A DNA stretch of 64,000 nucleotides, taken from NCBI GenBank assembly GCA_029204225.1, contig CM055101.1, positions 8,000,568-8,064,567 on the forward strand. Reading direction: 5' to 3'. The translations under genes were made by a program, and so were the position numbers. Shown here piece after piece: positions 1-9,518 of the stretch. Source of the DNA: Diphasiastrum complanatum (lineage: Eukaryota; Streptophyta; Lycopodiopsida; Lycopodiales; Lycopodiaceae). The notes beneath the pieces are model-generated. The model did no database searches and had not been told where the DNA came from. It saw nothing but the letters and a program-made list of their open reading frames with translations. Every line of letters starts with the position of its first letter. Within the stretch, counting starts at the first letter, position 1.

Positions 1-166
1 CTCATAATCTATGATGAATCACATTAAATCCTTTCACATGTGTTTCTTCATATATACATTTACTGATTAAAAATTTTGAGGCCTTTATTTTGAGGAAGTT
101 ACATGTAAGATATGGTGTGTCAAACATGTGGGGGTATTGATGAAACTTTGATATTTTCATATATGG

Positions 167-465
167 TATGAGAAAGTCAACTAGTTTAGTCATATTTGCA
201 ACATTTGTTTATATGGCATTTGAGGCCAATTTCATATTAGACTTAGAGTTTGACTTTTCAAAGCTATATTAGTCTAAAAGCATTTAAATAAACACTTTTG
301 GAAAGTGTGGAAAACTATAGAAGTCGAGTTTTAGTAGATTCAAATTTGAATGTTGTACATTGAATCTAGTCCCAAAAATAGTAGGGTTTTCATTGTGGAG
401 GAAAACCACGTGGCAATTTAGGATTTGGACCTGTTATAAAAGAATGTAACTCATGGAAAGAGGGA

Positions 466-539
<74 letters not shown>

Positions 540-796
540 CTCATTCATGCTTATACATGGTTCTCTTGGGTTCTACTATCCATTTGGTGCACTATACTCA
601 ATTCTATGTGTAGAATGATCATTAATTGCTATTTTCAGATCCACACGTGTGAAATATAGTAGCTTATTGTAATTGTATGAACAGAAACATTTTTTTATGT
701 TTTGGTTCATGTATGATCAAGATCTATTAGAGTTTGCATCTCATTCTTATAGTAGATGCTGATTTTTCTAGATTGGCAAGATTGATCTTTTTCACA
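167..796 (+). repeat. 5' LTR of TRIM-like element
   Basis: Starts TATGAGAAAGTCAAC (TGTGAGAAATTCAAC in the other LTR) and ends TTCACA just before the PBS. A TATA-like GTTATAAAAG at about 433-442 lies shortly before a CT microsatellite, so the microsatellite would fall near the transcript start. Confidence 0.8.
469..536 (+). repeat. (CT)34 microsatellite inside the LTR
   Basis: Thirty-four uninterrupted CT units. The sister LTR has only about six to seven units at the same place (around 1406-1419), so the tract expanded or shrank after insertion. Confidence 0.95.
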
Positions 797-808
797 TGGT
801 ATCAGAGC
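797..808 (+). other. Primer binding site (tRNA-Met type)
   Basis: TGGTATCAGAGC directly follows the 5' LTR. It matches the complement of the initiator-tRNA 3' end used by many plant LTR elements. Confidence 0.85.
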
Positions 809-1090
809 TTGTGTTTCAGGTTATGAAGGAGGAAATCACATCTATCAATGATTTGGAGAAGATATCAGTGCTAGAGCATGCTAGATTGGATTCTACACCA
901 AAATTGAGTTTCTTGCATATGTACATTGGATCCTTTGTAGATCAAAACCCTATATAGAGTTATAATCTTGATCAATTCCAATTTCACACATTTCATATTG
1001 GATTTGGCCGATTTTTGGATCATTGAAAAATCCTAAGTGGTGGCTATTAGATTGCATCAAGCTTTTGGCATTTGCATACCAAAACTAGTT

Positions 1091-1100
1091 GAAGAGAGAG
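1091..1100 (+). other. Polypurine tract
   Basis: GAAGAGAGAG immediately before the TGTGAG start of the 3' LTR, as expected for the plus-strand primer. Confidence 0.8.
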
Positions 1101-1677
1101 TGTGAGAAATTCAACTAGTTTAGTCATATTTGCTACATTTTGTGTATATGGCATTTGAGACCAATTTCATATTAGACTTAGAGTTTGACTTTTCAAAGTT
1201 ATATTAGTCTAAAAGCATTTGAATAAACACTTTTGGAAAGTGTGGGAAACTATAGAAGTCAAGTTTTAGTAGATTCAAATTTGAATGTTGGGTACATTGA
1301 ATCTAGTCCCAAAAATAGTAGGATTTTCATTATGGAGGAAAACCAAGTGGCAATTTAGGTTTTGGACCAGCTATAAAAGGATAAAACTCGTGGGAAGAGG
1401 GATCACTCTCTCTCTCTTATGTCATTCATGCTTATACATGGTTTTCTTGGGTTCTACTATCCATTGGTGCACTATACTTGTATTATCTTGCATTTCTATG
1501 TGTAGAATGATCATTAGTTGTTATTTTTAGATCCACACGTGTGAAATACAGTAGATTACTATAATTGTACGACCAACAAAATTATTTTATATTATGGTTC
1601 ATGTATGATCAAGATCTATTAAAGTTTGCATCTCATTCTTAGAGTAGATGTTGATTTTTCTACATTGGCAAGATTGG
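1101..1677 (+). repeat. 3' LTR of TRIM-like element
   Basis: Starts TGTGAGAAATTCAAC and aligns with 167-785 with scattered substitutions and a much shorter CT run. It loses homology after ATTGG at about 1677, so the terminal dozen bases are missing or replaced. Confidence 0.8.
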
Positions 1678-1810
1678 TGATATGTCGTCTTTCTAACCCA
1701 AGATCATTTTATGGATTTAGATCTTTATGTTGGAAATGGTGAACTCTAAAACCATTCCCTGTCATTCCCCAAGTCACCGAATAGTCCAACCCCCTACCAA
1801 AAAGTTGAAG

Positions 1811-2068
1811 TGTTGAATAAGAATATCGGGCATGGCCGAACTATCGGAACCATAGCTCATCAGGAAAGCCGAACCATCAGCCTCCTGACATCGGGCGTGA
1901 AGCTATCAAGCTATCATGCCCAACCACCAAAAGGCAACGTTACTAGAGAGGCAGTTAAGAAGAGATTTAGCAAAAACTCTCTTGTAATGATTGGTTAATC
2001 CTTCTTGTAATCTCACAATGTGAGACATAAGTAGAGGATAGAATCCAAATAGAGACATACAGACAAAG
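1811..2068 (+). repeat. Truncated LTR, related to the 10292 and 59780 LTRs
   Basis: Begins TGTTGAATAAG and contains a CATCGGGC...GTGAAG...CAACGTTA...CTTGTAATCT succession that also occurs at about 10430-10580 and 34430-34610. It breaks off near 2068, where Gypsy reverse transcriptase coding sequence starts, so it is a fused fragment. Confidence 0.6.
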
Positions 2069-2500
2069 AGGTGGGTTTCACCGATTGTCATTGTTCCTAA
2101 GAAGAATGGAAAATTGATAATTTGTGTAAATCTCAAGGCCTTGAACAAAGTGACGTGAAAGGATCACTTTTCGTTGCCTTTTTTACTGAAAGCATTTTGG
2201 ACCGCCTTGCTAGAGCGGAAGCTTATAGTTTTTTGGATGGATTTAGTGGATACAACCAGTTCAAGATAGCACCTACAGATCACCACAAAATAGCCTTTGC
2301 AACAGAATGGGGGACATGTGCTTACAAAGTAATGTTGTTTGGACTTTGTAATGCACCAAGTTCGTCCAATTGGCTTGCAGGAGCTAATAAGTATTTTTTT
2401 CCACACAAGTACGATTTCAATACGGAGCATCTAGAATTCATGGAGAAGGTGCAGTACCATCTCATCAAGGTACAACGCGAGGCTAACCAAAGCCCAAAGT
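2069..2500 (+). pseudogene. Gypsy reverse transcriptase fragment
   Basis: The translation shows the N-terminal part of a Gypsy/Ty3 reverse transcriptase: WVSPIVIVPKKNGKLIICVN at the start, then ARAEAYSFLDGFSGYNQ, FATEWGTCAYKVMLFGLCNAP. These match the family's fingers/palm blocks (VPKKNGK, LDGFSGYNQ, MPFGLCNAP). The frame shifts near 2150 (KALNK runs into an altered frame). The catalytic YxDD block is absent because the sequence jumps after the NAPSS block, near 2365. The following 130 bp reads as an FNTEHLEFMEKVQYHL-like tail, perhaps from the integrase C-terminal region of the same or another Gypsy element. It has neighbouring LTRs on both sides but no complete element. Confidence 0.75.
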
Positions 2501-2555
2501 GAATAATCTCATGATCATGTGTTGTGGGACCGCCACCGATTTTGGTGAGGGATAC

Positions 2556-3160
2556 TGTTGGAGGGTTTCTGGATCCCGAGGCAACTCTAACCCTAGCTAA
2601 TAAGTGAGAGAGATTTGGCACCCTGCGTGTGTAAGTCCAACCCGATGATCACATAGTTATTTGATAATTAGAATGTCACTAAAAGGACTTTACGTCTTTT
2701 TATAGGACTTTGAATGTTGCAGGCCTAAATGTCAAGTTAGTAAATAAAGTTGGGACTCCCACCAAAATTGGTTTAAATTCAAATTCAAATTGGTTCCCTC
2801 CAATTTTGAATGAGTTCCCACTCTTTTTTAAATATGAATAGTTAGGGAGGTAGAAATGGACCAATAGGATCTTGAGGCCAAGGTCCTCTCCACTATAAAA
2901 AGGGACCAGCTCGAGTTTCCTCTGCATGCACATATTTTCATTTGAATAAAGCAAATTGGTTCTCTTGTGAAATGGATTTATGAATGTCCTTGCTCTCTAT
3001 CACTTTTCCTCTATCTCTCATGTTTTCTTTGGATTAATTAATTGTTGGATCTGAATGTTTTTGGGATTGTATGTTCTTATGATTTTTATGAGAGAGAAAG
3101 AGAGAGAGAGAGAGAAAGAGTAAGCCTTCTTCATTGTGGATCATAGTGTTACTAGTCGTA
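2556..3160 (+). repeat. Putative Gypsy LTR
   Basis: TGTTGGAGGGTTTC follows a TTTTGGTGAGGGATAC stretch typical of the end of a Gypsy internal region. Inside are a TATA box (CTATAAAAAGGG, about 2893-2904) and a polyadenylation-like AATAAA at 2945. A GA-rich run lies at 3090-3120. The 3' end is not defined because no PBS or second copy was found. Confidence 0.45.
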
Positions 3161-3356
3161 GTGTTAATGCTTAGGGTTAATGGATGTTAGAGTAGATGTG
3201 GATCTTCCATTCATGTTGAAATCTGAGATATGCTATCGCTCTCATGGGAACGAGCCTACACGTGACAACTAACTTCATCTCCTTGATGCTAGATTGCTTG
3301 GATGTTGGGTTGAGGATAGGTTAGGAAAGAAACCCAGTACAATAGCAGGTCCAAAC

Positions 3357-3615
3357 CCTATTTGGCCACTTGGCTTTCCCTCCAAAATGTAAACCCTACT
3401 ATGTTTGGGTCTAGATTCAATGTACCCAACATTCAAATTTGAATCTACTCAAACTCGACTTCTAACTTTCTCACACTTTCAAAAGGTGTTTATTCAAATG
3501 CAATTTAGACTAATGAACTTTGAAAAGTCAATCTCTTAGTCTAATATAAAGTTGGTCTCAATTTGCCAGATATAAAAATATAACAAATATGATTAAACTA
3601 GTTGAATCTTTCACA
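3357..3615 (-). repeat. Partial LTR (U3 half) of the TRIM/Copia family, inverted
   Basis: Reverse complement of the first ~270 bp of the 167/1101 LTRs. Shared landmarks include the LTR start TGTGAAAGATTCAACTAG, the block around GATTCAAATTTGAATGTTGG, and the CCCAAA...TAGTAGGGTT stretch. It abuts a minus-strand polypurine tract at 3616-3628. Confidence 0.85.
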
Positions 3616-3900
3616 CTCCCTCTTTAACTAGTTTTAGCATGGACTTTGATAACACTCCAAGTGAAGTCCTATGCTTCATGAACAAGTCCTTTCCCAATGC
3701 TTTGGTGAAGATATCAATTACACATTCCCTTGAGGACACATGTTGAGGCTCCACCTCCTTTGCAATGACTTGCTCCCTCACAAAGTGATATTGCACCTCA
3801 ATATGTTTGCTAGGCTTAATTTCGTGGAGAAACAAGTTAGAGAAACCTATTGCATAATTCATTGAGATCAATAGATCATTGTCATTGTTTCTTCTTCCAT
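3616..3900 (-). pseudogene. Copia RNase H C-terminal tail and PPT
   Basis: Minus-strand reading gives KPSKHIEVQYHFVREQVIAK, then SSRECVIDIFTKALGKDLFM and HRTSLGVLSKSML. This is the standard end of Copia RNase H (the SKHIxVxYHFxRE...DIxTKxL block). About 40 codons later the frame reaches the purine tract AAAGAGGGAG and the LTR at 3615. So this is the 3' end of an autonomous-type Copia element whose LTR matches the TRIM at 167-1677. Everything upstream (RT, integrase, gag) is missing here; sequence beyond 3900 does not continue the domain recognisably. Confidence 0.8.
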
Positions 3901-4399
3901 TGAGAGCATTGTCTTGTGTATTGTCTTCAAGCTTTTGTGTATGATCTTAAGAGGTTTCCAAAAGTGTTTGCTATTATTTTTGGCTGCCATTAGTACCTTT
4001 TATTAGTTTCTTTTGTCTCTTGAATGCTTTGTCAAGTTCATGTGTATCAAACGTAGCATTAGGATGCTTTGCCATTTCTAGCTTTTGTAGCTTGTTGTGG
4101 AAAGATCTTAGCCACGTAGTTTGGGAGTTTGGATCCATTCAAGATCCATTTTTTTCACACGCTGCTTGTCCTTGGTCTTGGCTCTGACTAGCCTGTGTAG
4201 CATCATACGTGGGTGGCGTTGGAATCACCACCGGGGTCGGTTGTGGTTTTTGTGCTATGAGGTTTTGGCATGCTTTGAGTGCACTATTTGCTTGGCTGAG
4301 CTCATGGTTGGCACTCAGAAGATCCTAATTGGAAATTCGTACTACCGATTTCTCTTCAAAATGTTCATATCTGTACATTGCATGCAGAGGTGCATATAA
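3901..4399. other. Stretch without a recognisable gene
   Basis: Only short unsupported frames. The minus strand carries a short MAKHPNATFDTHELDKAF-like reading at about 4070-4020, which I cannot assign. Confidence 0.4.
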
Positions 4400-5190
4400 T
4401 AGAAAAAATAATATATCTTCACATCTTGTTTGCATGGAATTCCGAGCTAGAGGCATCTACAAAGAAGGAAGCTATTTCCAGATTAGAGGATGTGTTGTCT
4501 AAAGTAGGATTACATAAAGGCCACATTAAAATATAAAAAGACGACAAGGTAAAATAGGAAATATTCCATGCAAGACAAGCATTGGAGGATCCAAAGCTCA
4601 AAGATTTTTATCAAATTATTCTGGAAAACAATCCAAGATTCAATACTCGGTTTGGAAAGAGATTATAGCTGCAACTCAAGATTTCAAAGAAGAAGGTTCT
4701 ACCCATATACACAAAGTAGAAGTTTGGAAAAAATAAGACAACAAGGTGAAATACTTGAGAAAAGATAAAATTTCAAAAATTGATGTACAAATGATACAGA
4801 ATCTTCGATGCTACACTACTATAGACAAATATGTGCAATTAATTTACATACTTTTGGTACTAATTTAGATTATGTTTTTATGACATGCAGCACATATTAC
4901 GGCATCATGTGACATTCTTTGCAAGAAATAGCGGAAGTCTTAGCATATGGTCATCGCAAGGAATGGAAAATCTCAGTGGCAAGCAAGAGCGGCATTTCAT
5001 AAAAGTACACAACATGGTGGGACTAGCACAAAGAACAGCTGTATACTGCAACTTTTCCAATGGTTTTACAGAAGAATCCAAATTCGTCATAATACAAAAT
5101 CGACGGAGTATAAAAAATTTCAAAAAGCATGCATATTTATACAAGCCAATAGGCAATAGACACAAAATGATAAGAGATTTATAAGAAGGA
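4400..5190 (+). pseudogene. Broken protein-coding relic, family unknown
   Basis: One frame reads ELEASTKKEAISRLEDVLSK, crosses two stops near 4537 and 4557, and continues as ARQALEDPKLKDFYQIILEN, then NPRFNTRFGKEIIAATQDF until about 4768. A second stretch at 4880-5160 alternates between frames (HHVTFFARNSGSLSIWSSQG in one frame; ARAAFHKSTQHGG and LQLFQWFYRRIQ in another). The continuity of amino acid-like composition across frames suggests an old coding sequence with several frameshifts. The WSSQG...QHGG arrangement looks more like a transposon-encoded protein than a host enzyme, but I do not recognise the family. Confidence 0.35.
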
Positions 5191-5750
5191 GAAAGGGTGC
5201 TGGTAGTTCTAGAGCCAATAAACAATGTCCTATTTTGTGTAGAATCAAAATCTGTACAATCGTCTAAACTAACGCTCATATCAATAAAAAAAGTTTCTAT
5301 ATTTGTGGTCTTCAACTTTTCAGATTTTGTACCACTGGAAGAAGCAGCTTCAGAAGTAGAAGGGCCAGTCTCCGAATTGTCAAAAATATTTAACAAAAGA
5401 AGAAAAACAAATGTAGACTGAAACTCTACAAATCTACATTTTTAATTGTGAATTGGACGATCATTTACAGACTTAAAATCATTATGTAACTTGGTGAACA
5501 TTATGTCAAGCTTAGCTTTATAGATATGCTTGTCGAGTGCCACCAGGTCCTAATAGTGAATCATGTCCTTATTCTAAGATCTAAACAAGGGAGTACTGTG
5601 CAGAGACTTAAATCTGAGATAAATCTCAAAAAATACTTCCACACCAGGATCCTGAGTAATAGAAGAAAGAATAAAAAAAAAAAAAAAAAAAAGAGATTTG
5701 AAATACTCTATATTCTCACTAATACCAAATTCATGAAAAAAAACGATAGG
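5191..5750. other. Intergenic AT-rich stretch with poly-A run
   Basis: No supported gene. A run of about 20 A lies near 5670-5690. Palindrome homology begins at 5751, immediately downstream. Confidence 0.5.
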
Positions 5751-5809
5751 AGACTAGAAACGACATTAGACATTTTAACAAAAAAATACAAAAGAAAGAT
5801 TTTGAATAT

Positions 5810-6560
5810 TGCTCTCAGGCGCAGAATGCAGGTTAGATCAGAATTTCAAGGTCCTATGCGCTTGAAAGAGATATCAGAAAATCGAGTATCTCATCTGAGT
5901 GCGAGTACAAAGAACATACAAGAAGACAAACGTAAGGCGTGCTTGAAAGCGATATCGGAACAGGCAGTATCGGATCCGGACGCAAGTACGTAAACAGATC
6001 ATAAACAAAGAAAAGTGTGTGCTTGAAATTGATATCCGACGCAGAAATCATAAAACTTCCTTGAAAATTCGCGTCAAAAATTACCTATTTATAAAAAGAA
6101 TTTGCGCATGTGGAGGATGTCCAAAAGGACACATGTCATCGCGTTATTCATCAAGAATATTCTGCCATCAAGAGAATGATTGATCTGACATTTGTCACGT
6201 GTAGAATGCCACATGTCGCAATATGATTTGTGCACGTGTCCTACACCACGTGGCCTCATTATTGAGTCATAATGATCTATACGCAAAACACACATGGACC
6301 CGTTAGATGCTGCTACATGCCCGAAGCCATTTTTTTTCACACATGCAAAAAAAATTTATATATACTCCCTCGAAATTTTCATTGTTTTTGCAAACTTTTC
6401 GTTTCTCAAACCGATACTGCTGTAAATCCAATATCGCTTTTCAAGTGCGGATCTTCCCATTACTTTGTTTCTCTTGTAATCTCGCGCTCAAAACCGATAT
6501 TCAGTCATTTCTTTCGAAAAAAATTTTGTTTTCATTCTCTGCGCTTGGTTTCGATATTCA
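5810..6560 (+). promoter_or_regulatory. Probable promoter/5' region of the H3-like gene
   Basis: Two TATA-like sites (TATTTATAAAA near 6087; TTTATATATA near 6356) precede the start codon at 6609. A perfect G-box CCACGTGG lies near 6247, with CACGTG-type motifs at 6198 and 6233. The motif CTTGAAAGCGATATCGG (about 5942) has a diverged copy at 5860 and appears inverted as CCAATATCGCTTTTCAAG near 6429. GATATTC/CCGATA motifs recur to 6560. The region is conserved in the other arm. A promoter role is inferred. Confidence 0.45.
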
Positions 6561-6608
6561 AATCACAAACCTGTTTTTTCAAATTTACTTCTTTTGATTC
6601 TAAGAATG

Positions 6609-6959
6609 ATGGCTAGGACGAAATCCACTGCCCATGCCATTACCTATGTACAACCATCTCATGCATGTGTTCCCCCTGGTACTGGCCGTAGACGTGGCAA
6701 AAAGCAGGTCTGGGTGAGGGAGACAAGAAGACTTCAGATATCAACTGAATTGTTGATCCCTAGAGCTCCGTTCGGCCGATCTGTTAGGAATGTCACCTTG
6801 TCACATGGGCTTGATGTTCATTTTGCCATGACAGCCATGCAGGCCTTACAAGGTGCTGCAGAAGACTTTCTGTTGCAATTTTTTGAGAATTTTTGTCTTT
6901 TGGTCATGCATGGTAAGCGTGTTACCATCATGCCTAAAGATTTTGTTATTCTCAAATGA
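6609..6959 (+). CDS. Histone H3-like (CENH3-like) domain ORF, 116 aa
   Basis: Starts MARTKSTA, like the ARTKQTA tail of histone H3, but the following tail is unlike canonical H3 and basic at RRRGKK. From about residue 40 the histone fold is clear: RRLQISTELLIPRAPFGRSV matches the alpha-N/alpha-1 region (canonical STELLIRKLPFQRLV). ALQGAAEDFLLQFFE matches alpha-2, and HGKRVTIMPKDF matches the loop 2/alpha-3 block. Loop 1 has the same length as canonical H3, while AAEDFL is more like centromeric H3. ATG at 6609 is chosen because it begins MARTKS; another ATG lies one codon upstream. The TGA sits where H3 has its conserved C-terminal Arg-Arg, so a CGA-to-TGA change is plausible. The other arm keeps the same TGA but has lost the tail and alpha-2. 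There is no intron in the fold, unlike typical plant CENH3 genes. Whether it is expressed is unknown. Confidence 0.8.
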   Translation: MARTKSTAHAITYVQPSHACVPPGTGRRRGKKQVWVRETRRLQISTELLIPRAPFGRSVRNVTLSHGLDVHFAMTAMQALQGAAEDFLLQFFENFCLLVMHGKRVTIMPKDFVILK

Positions 6960-8240
6960 GTTCGAGAATATTATTCAAATCTTCATGTGGATAACGCCAG
7001 CACTTCTAGAGACTTGCCTTTGGATAGAATTGACTTGCCAACTACCTCAAGGAGGAAAAGGAAGCAGATTGTCCCTAAGAAAACTAAATCTCGAAGGCTA
7101 GCTGCTTCCCTTCCTCCTAGAGTTATCCCTGGCAAGAGACCCCACATTTTTTTGAGCTTTGATCAGATGCTGGAGAATCTGATTCAAACCCAAAATCATC
7201 CTCTCCTCCTCCTATTATTCGTCCATCTCTTCAGAAGGTTTCTTCACCAAAAGTGATGATAACCCAAGAGGAGCTTGATTTCATACGAGGCTTACTTAGC
7301 TGATAACAGCTAAGTTATTTTGATTTTGACCATTATAACCAATACGAGACTTGCTTAGTTGATAAAACTGATCAGCTTGGCAATTATTTTGATTTCTTTC
7401 TTCCAGATTCAACTAGAAGCCATAGATTAGGTCCCAAATTTTGTGCAGAGTTGAAAAAAAAAATTCAAAGATTACAGATGTTATTGTAAAAGCCGACGAA
7501 AACTTTTTGCAGCATAGTATTAGTTCTGATTCTCAAGGTGTAGTTTTGTTTTCAGTCCATTTTTTATGGGAGCGGTGAAGGCAAAAGACACCAATTTTGA
7601 AAGGGCTGTATATTTCATTGAATGCAGTCCAGTGGCGAAATTTTATTTGATTCCATATGATAATAAGTAAGGATTGCTAGTTTGCTTTTGTTGCTTTTAT
7701 TTGGATGATTACTCCTGTTCAAATGAATTCTAATTTTTATTTTGATTATTGTAGTCGGCATTGGAGCCTGAACATTCAGATAAATAAGGAGGAAGTATCA
7801 AATTTTCTATGTGTAAAAGTAAACTCTGCCAATAATACACATAGAGAATTTGATTCTCTACTTTCTGATGTCGTTCGGGAAATACTGACAACGGCGACTT
7901 CAATTGGAGAGATAACCATTAAATCTCTAAAGGTATATACAATTAATTTCTGATATTTTAGTTTAAATCTATCATCATAGCATAAATAAATTTTCTTCAT
8001 AATATTACTAATTTTCGTTTAATATATGCAGTGTGTACATCAAAGAGATGCTTTTCGTTGTGCATGGTCCGTCCTGTACAATACAAAGCTCTTTTTTGAG
8101 TGGTATAATTTACAAGTTGATGTAGATATTTCAAAAGGTAATATTTTGTTCATTTGTAGTTCATTTCATTCCGATTCTTATTTCTTTACTATCATTGTTT
8201 GTAATTTGCTGATTCACGTGTTTTGTGATAACAGTCCACT
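6960..8240 (+). pseudogene. Basic linker plus Ulp1-like cysteine protease domain
   Basis: In frame with the H3 fold after the TGA, the reading continues VREYYSNLHVDNASTS and a basic stretch (TSRRKRKQIVPKKTKSRR, NLS-like), then a Ser/Pro-rich linker. This copy then loses frame (one A missing near 7160) and about 80 bp near 7276. After a poly-A slip near 7455 comes the protease-like part. Exon 7755-7932 and exon 8032-8137 have GT...AG borders and compatible phases. Across the junctions one reads YLIPYDN / RHWSLNIQIN, EFDSLL, and CVHQRDAFRCAWSVLYNTKL. His (HW), Asp (FDSL), Gln (HQRD) and Cys (RCAW) fall in the order of C48 Ulp1/SENP proteases, which cleave SUMO-like conjugates. The copy is a pseudogene (frameshift near 7545). 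The Ulp1 assignment is by motif order only. Confidence 0.55.
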
Positions 8241-8394
8241 CTTGAGCCGTACACTCCCGACAATGTATATAGATAGATTTGACACTCCCGACGATGTATA
8301 TAGATTGATAAAAAGACATGATGATTGACATGTATTTGCTGATAGTAAATCTCAGTGTTCTTCCATAAGTTGGATTGTTTTGCCAATATCTATG

Positions 8395-9010
8395 CCTTTG
8401 ATCTCAAGCTCATGTCTTTTACGTACCTGCATAAAACTAATACAAAGTGAGTTACAATTAGTATAAAGATTGTATGAGAAAGTTTTGATAGAAATTATTC
8501 ATAAATAATCCATTGTTTATAGTTACTTACAAGTTTACCATTGAAAATGAATCTGAAGTCTGAAAGTATATCATCTTGTAGGAGCAATAGTTCCCGCCTG
8601 ATGTGATTTAGACTCCAATCTTCTTCCACCTCAACACATGTCAAAACTACATCATTGTATATAATTTCAATATTTTTTCATTTTGAATGTCCACTGGCTT
8701 CAAAGTCTTGATCGAGTGGCACCCATTTACCTTTATTTTTTTTCCATCTTTGATAATGGAAGCATAAGCTCAACATTTATTTTTCAATTTGATAACGAAA
8801 CCACATGGAAGACATTTTAATTCTGCATTCTATTTTTCCATCTGATCTTTTGTCCCAGTGTATCAGGAATGTACATTGATTCATAAAAAAAGATCTCACT
8901 ATCAACTAGATCTTTTGCAGTTCTACCTCTATATTGCAGCTGTTCAATATCAGTGTGAATAACATCTAACACATCTGCTAGAGATCCACTGGGCTCTCAT
9001 TCATTTATGT
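8395..9010 (-). pseudogene. Unknown host-like gene fragment, minus strand, internally deleted
   Basis: Reverse-complement mate of 36074-37160. Readable blocks include SSMWFHYQIEK-like, WVPLDQDFEASGHSK and EEDWSLNHIRRELLLLQDD. A segment of about 290 bp present in the other arm (36237-36525) is missing here, between CAGTGTACATTCCTGATACA and the block encoding WDK. Function unrecognised. It converges with the Ulp1-like exons, so the two pieces end back to back. Confidence 0.5.
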
Positions 9011-9339
9011 TGGATGGATATAAATCTACAAGAGAACAATGATCAGATTGGCAAGTTTACTAATAGATATTAATGAATGACAAAAATCAAAGTATTGTAA
9101 AATATCAATACTCACAGTTGCTTTTTTTTGTGATCCTGACGGTTGAATCCTTGCACATCTATCTCTGAATGCATATATACAAATTGGACTAGAATTTCAT
9201 AAATAGATTTTTCTCCTGATGATGTTTTGAAATCCAAAATTTTGGCCTTCCAAAAAGATCGAAATGATAGTTTTGACCTTTCGCTTTTTGCAACCAATCC
9301 AATCTTCCATGCAAGGTCAAAACATATCAAGATCTCTCA

Positions 9340-9518
9340 TCATTTTGTGAGAGAGAAGGTGCAATCTAAGGAGATATCTTAGGAGCATTTGGCAAGTAGT
9401 GAATGTGTTCATGATATCCTCACTAAATCACTTCAAAGAGCTGCATTTGTGAAGTTAAGATCAACCCTAGGGTTGATAAGCAAGTCTATGCTATCTTCAA
9501 ACTAGTTGAAAGGAGGAG
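9340..9518 (+). pseudogene. Copia RNase H C-terminal tail and PPT
   Basis: Reads FVREKVQSKEIS, stop, EHLASSECVHDILTKSLQRA, then STLGLISKSML, the usual end of Copia RNase H. The stop replaces a residue in the otherwise conserved block. The frame runs to the purine tract GAAAGGAGGAG (9509-9518), followed by an LTR starting TGTTAAATTTACAC. This is the 3' end of a Copia element with the rest missing. Confidence 0.75.

Larger units (their letters stand above)
167..1677 (+). mobile_element. TRIM-like miniature LTR retrotransposon
   Basis: Two direct repeats of about 600 bp (167-796 and 1101-1677) flank only 304 bp. The first repeat ends in TTCACA and is followed at once by TGGTATCAGAGC, the usual plant primer binding site. 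The second is preceded by the purine tract GAAGAGAGAG. This is the layout of a terminal-repeat retrotransposon in miniature. The internal part has no gag or pol reading frame, so the element would need proteins from an autonomous relative. The U3 half of the same LTR recurs inverted at 3357-3615 next to a Copia RNase H tail, which points to a Copia partner. I saw no clear target site duplication; the second LTR loses homology about 12 bp before its expected end. Confidence 0.82.

Noticed and set aside
1-166. Minus-strand 63-codon ORF at the window start
   Set aside because: No domain, AT-rich, and it overlaps the LTR edge.
453-659. ORF rich in Leu-Ser (from the CT repeat)
   Set aside because: It is a translation of the (CT)34 microsatellite inside an LTR, not a gene.
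4905-5396. 163-codon minus-strand ORF
   Set aside because: It overlaps the decayed plus-strand relic, has no recognisable motif, and its composition looks like an antisense reading.
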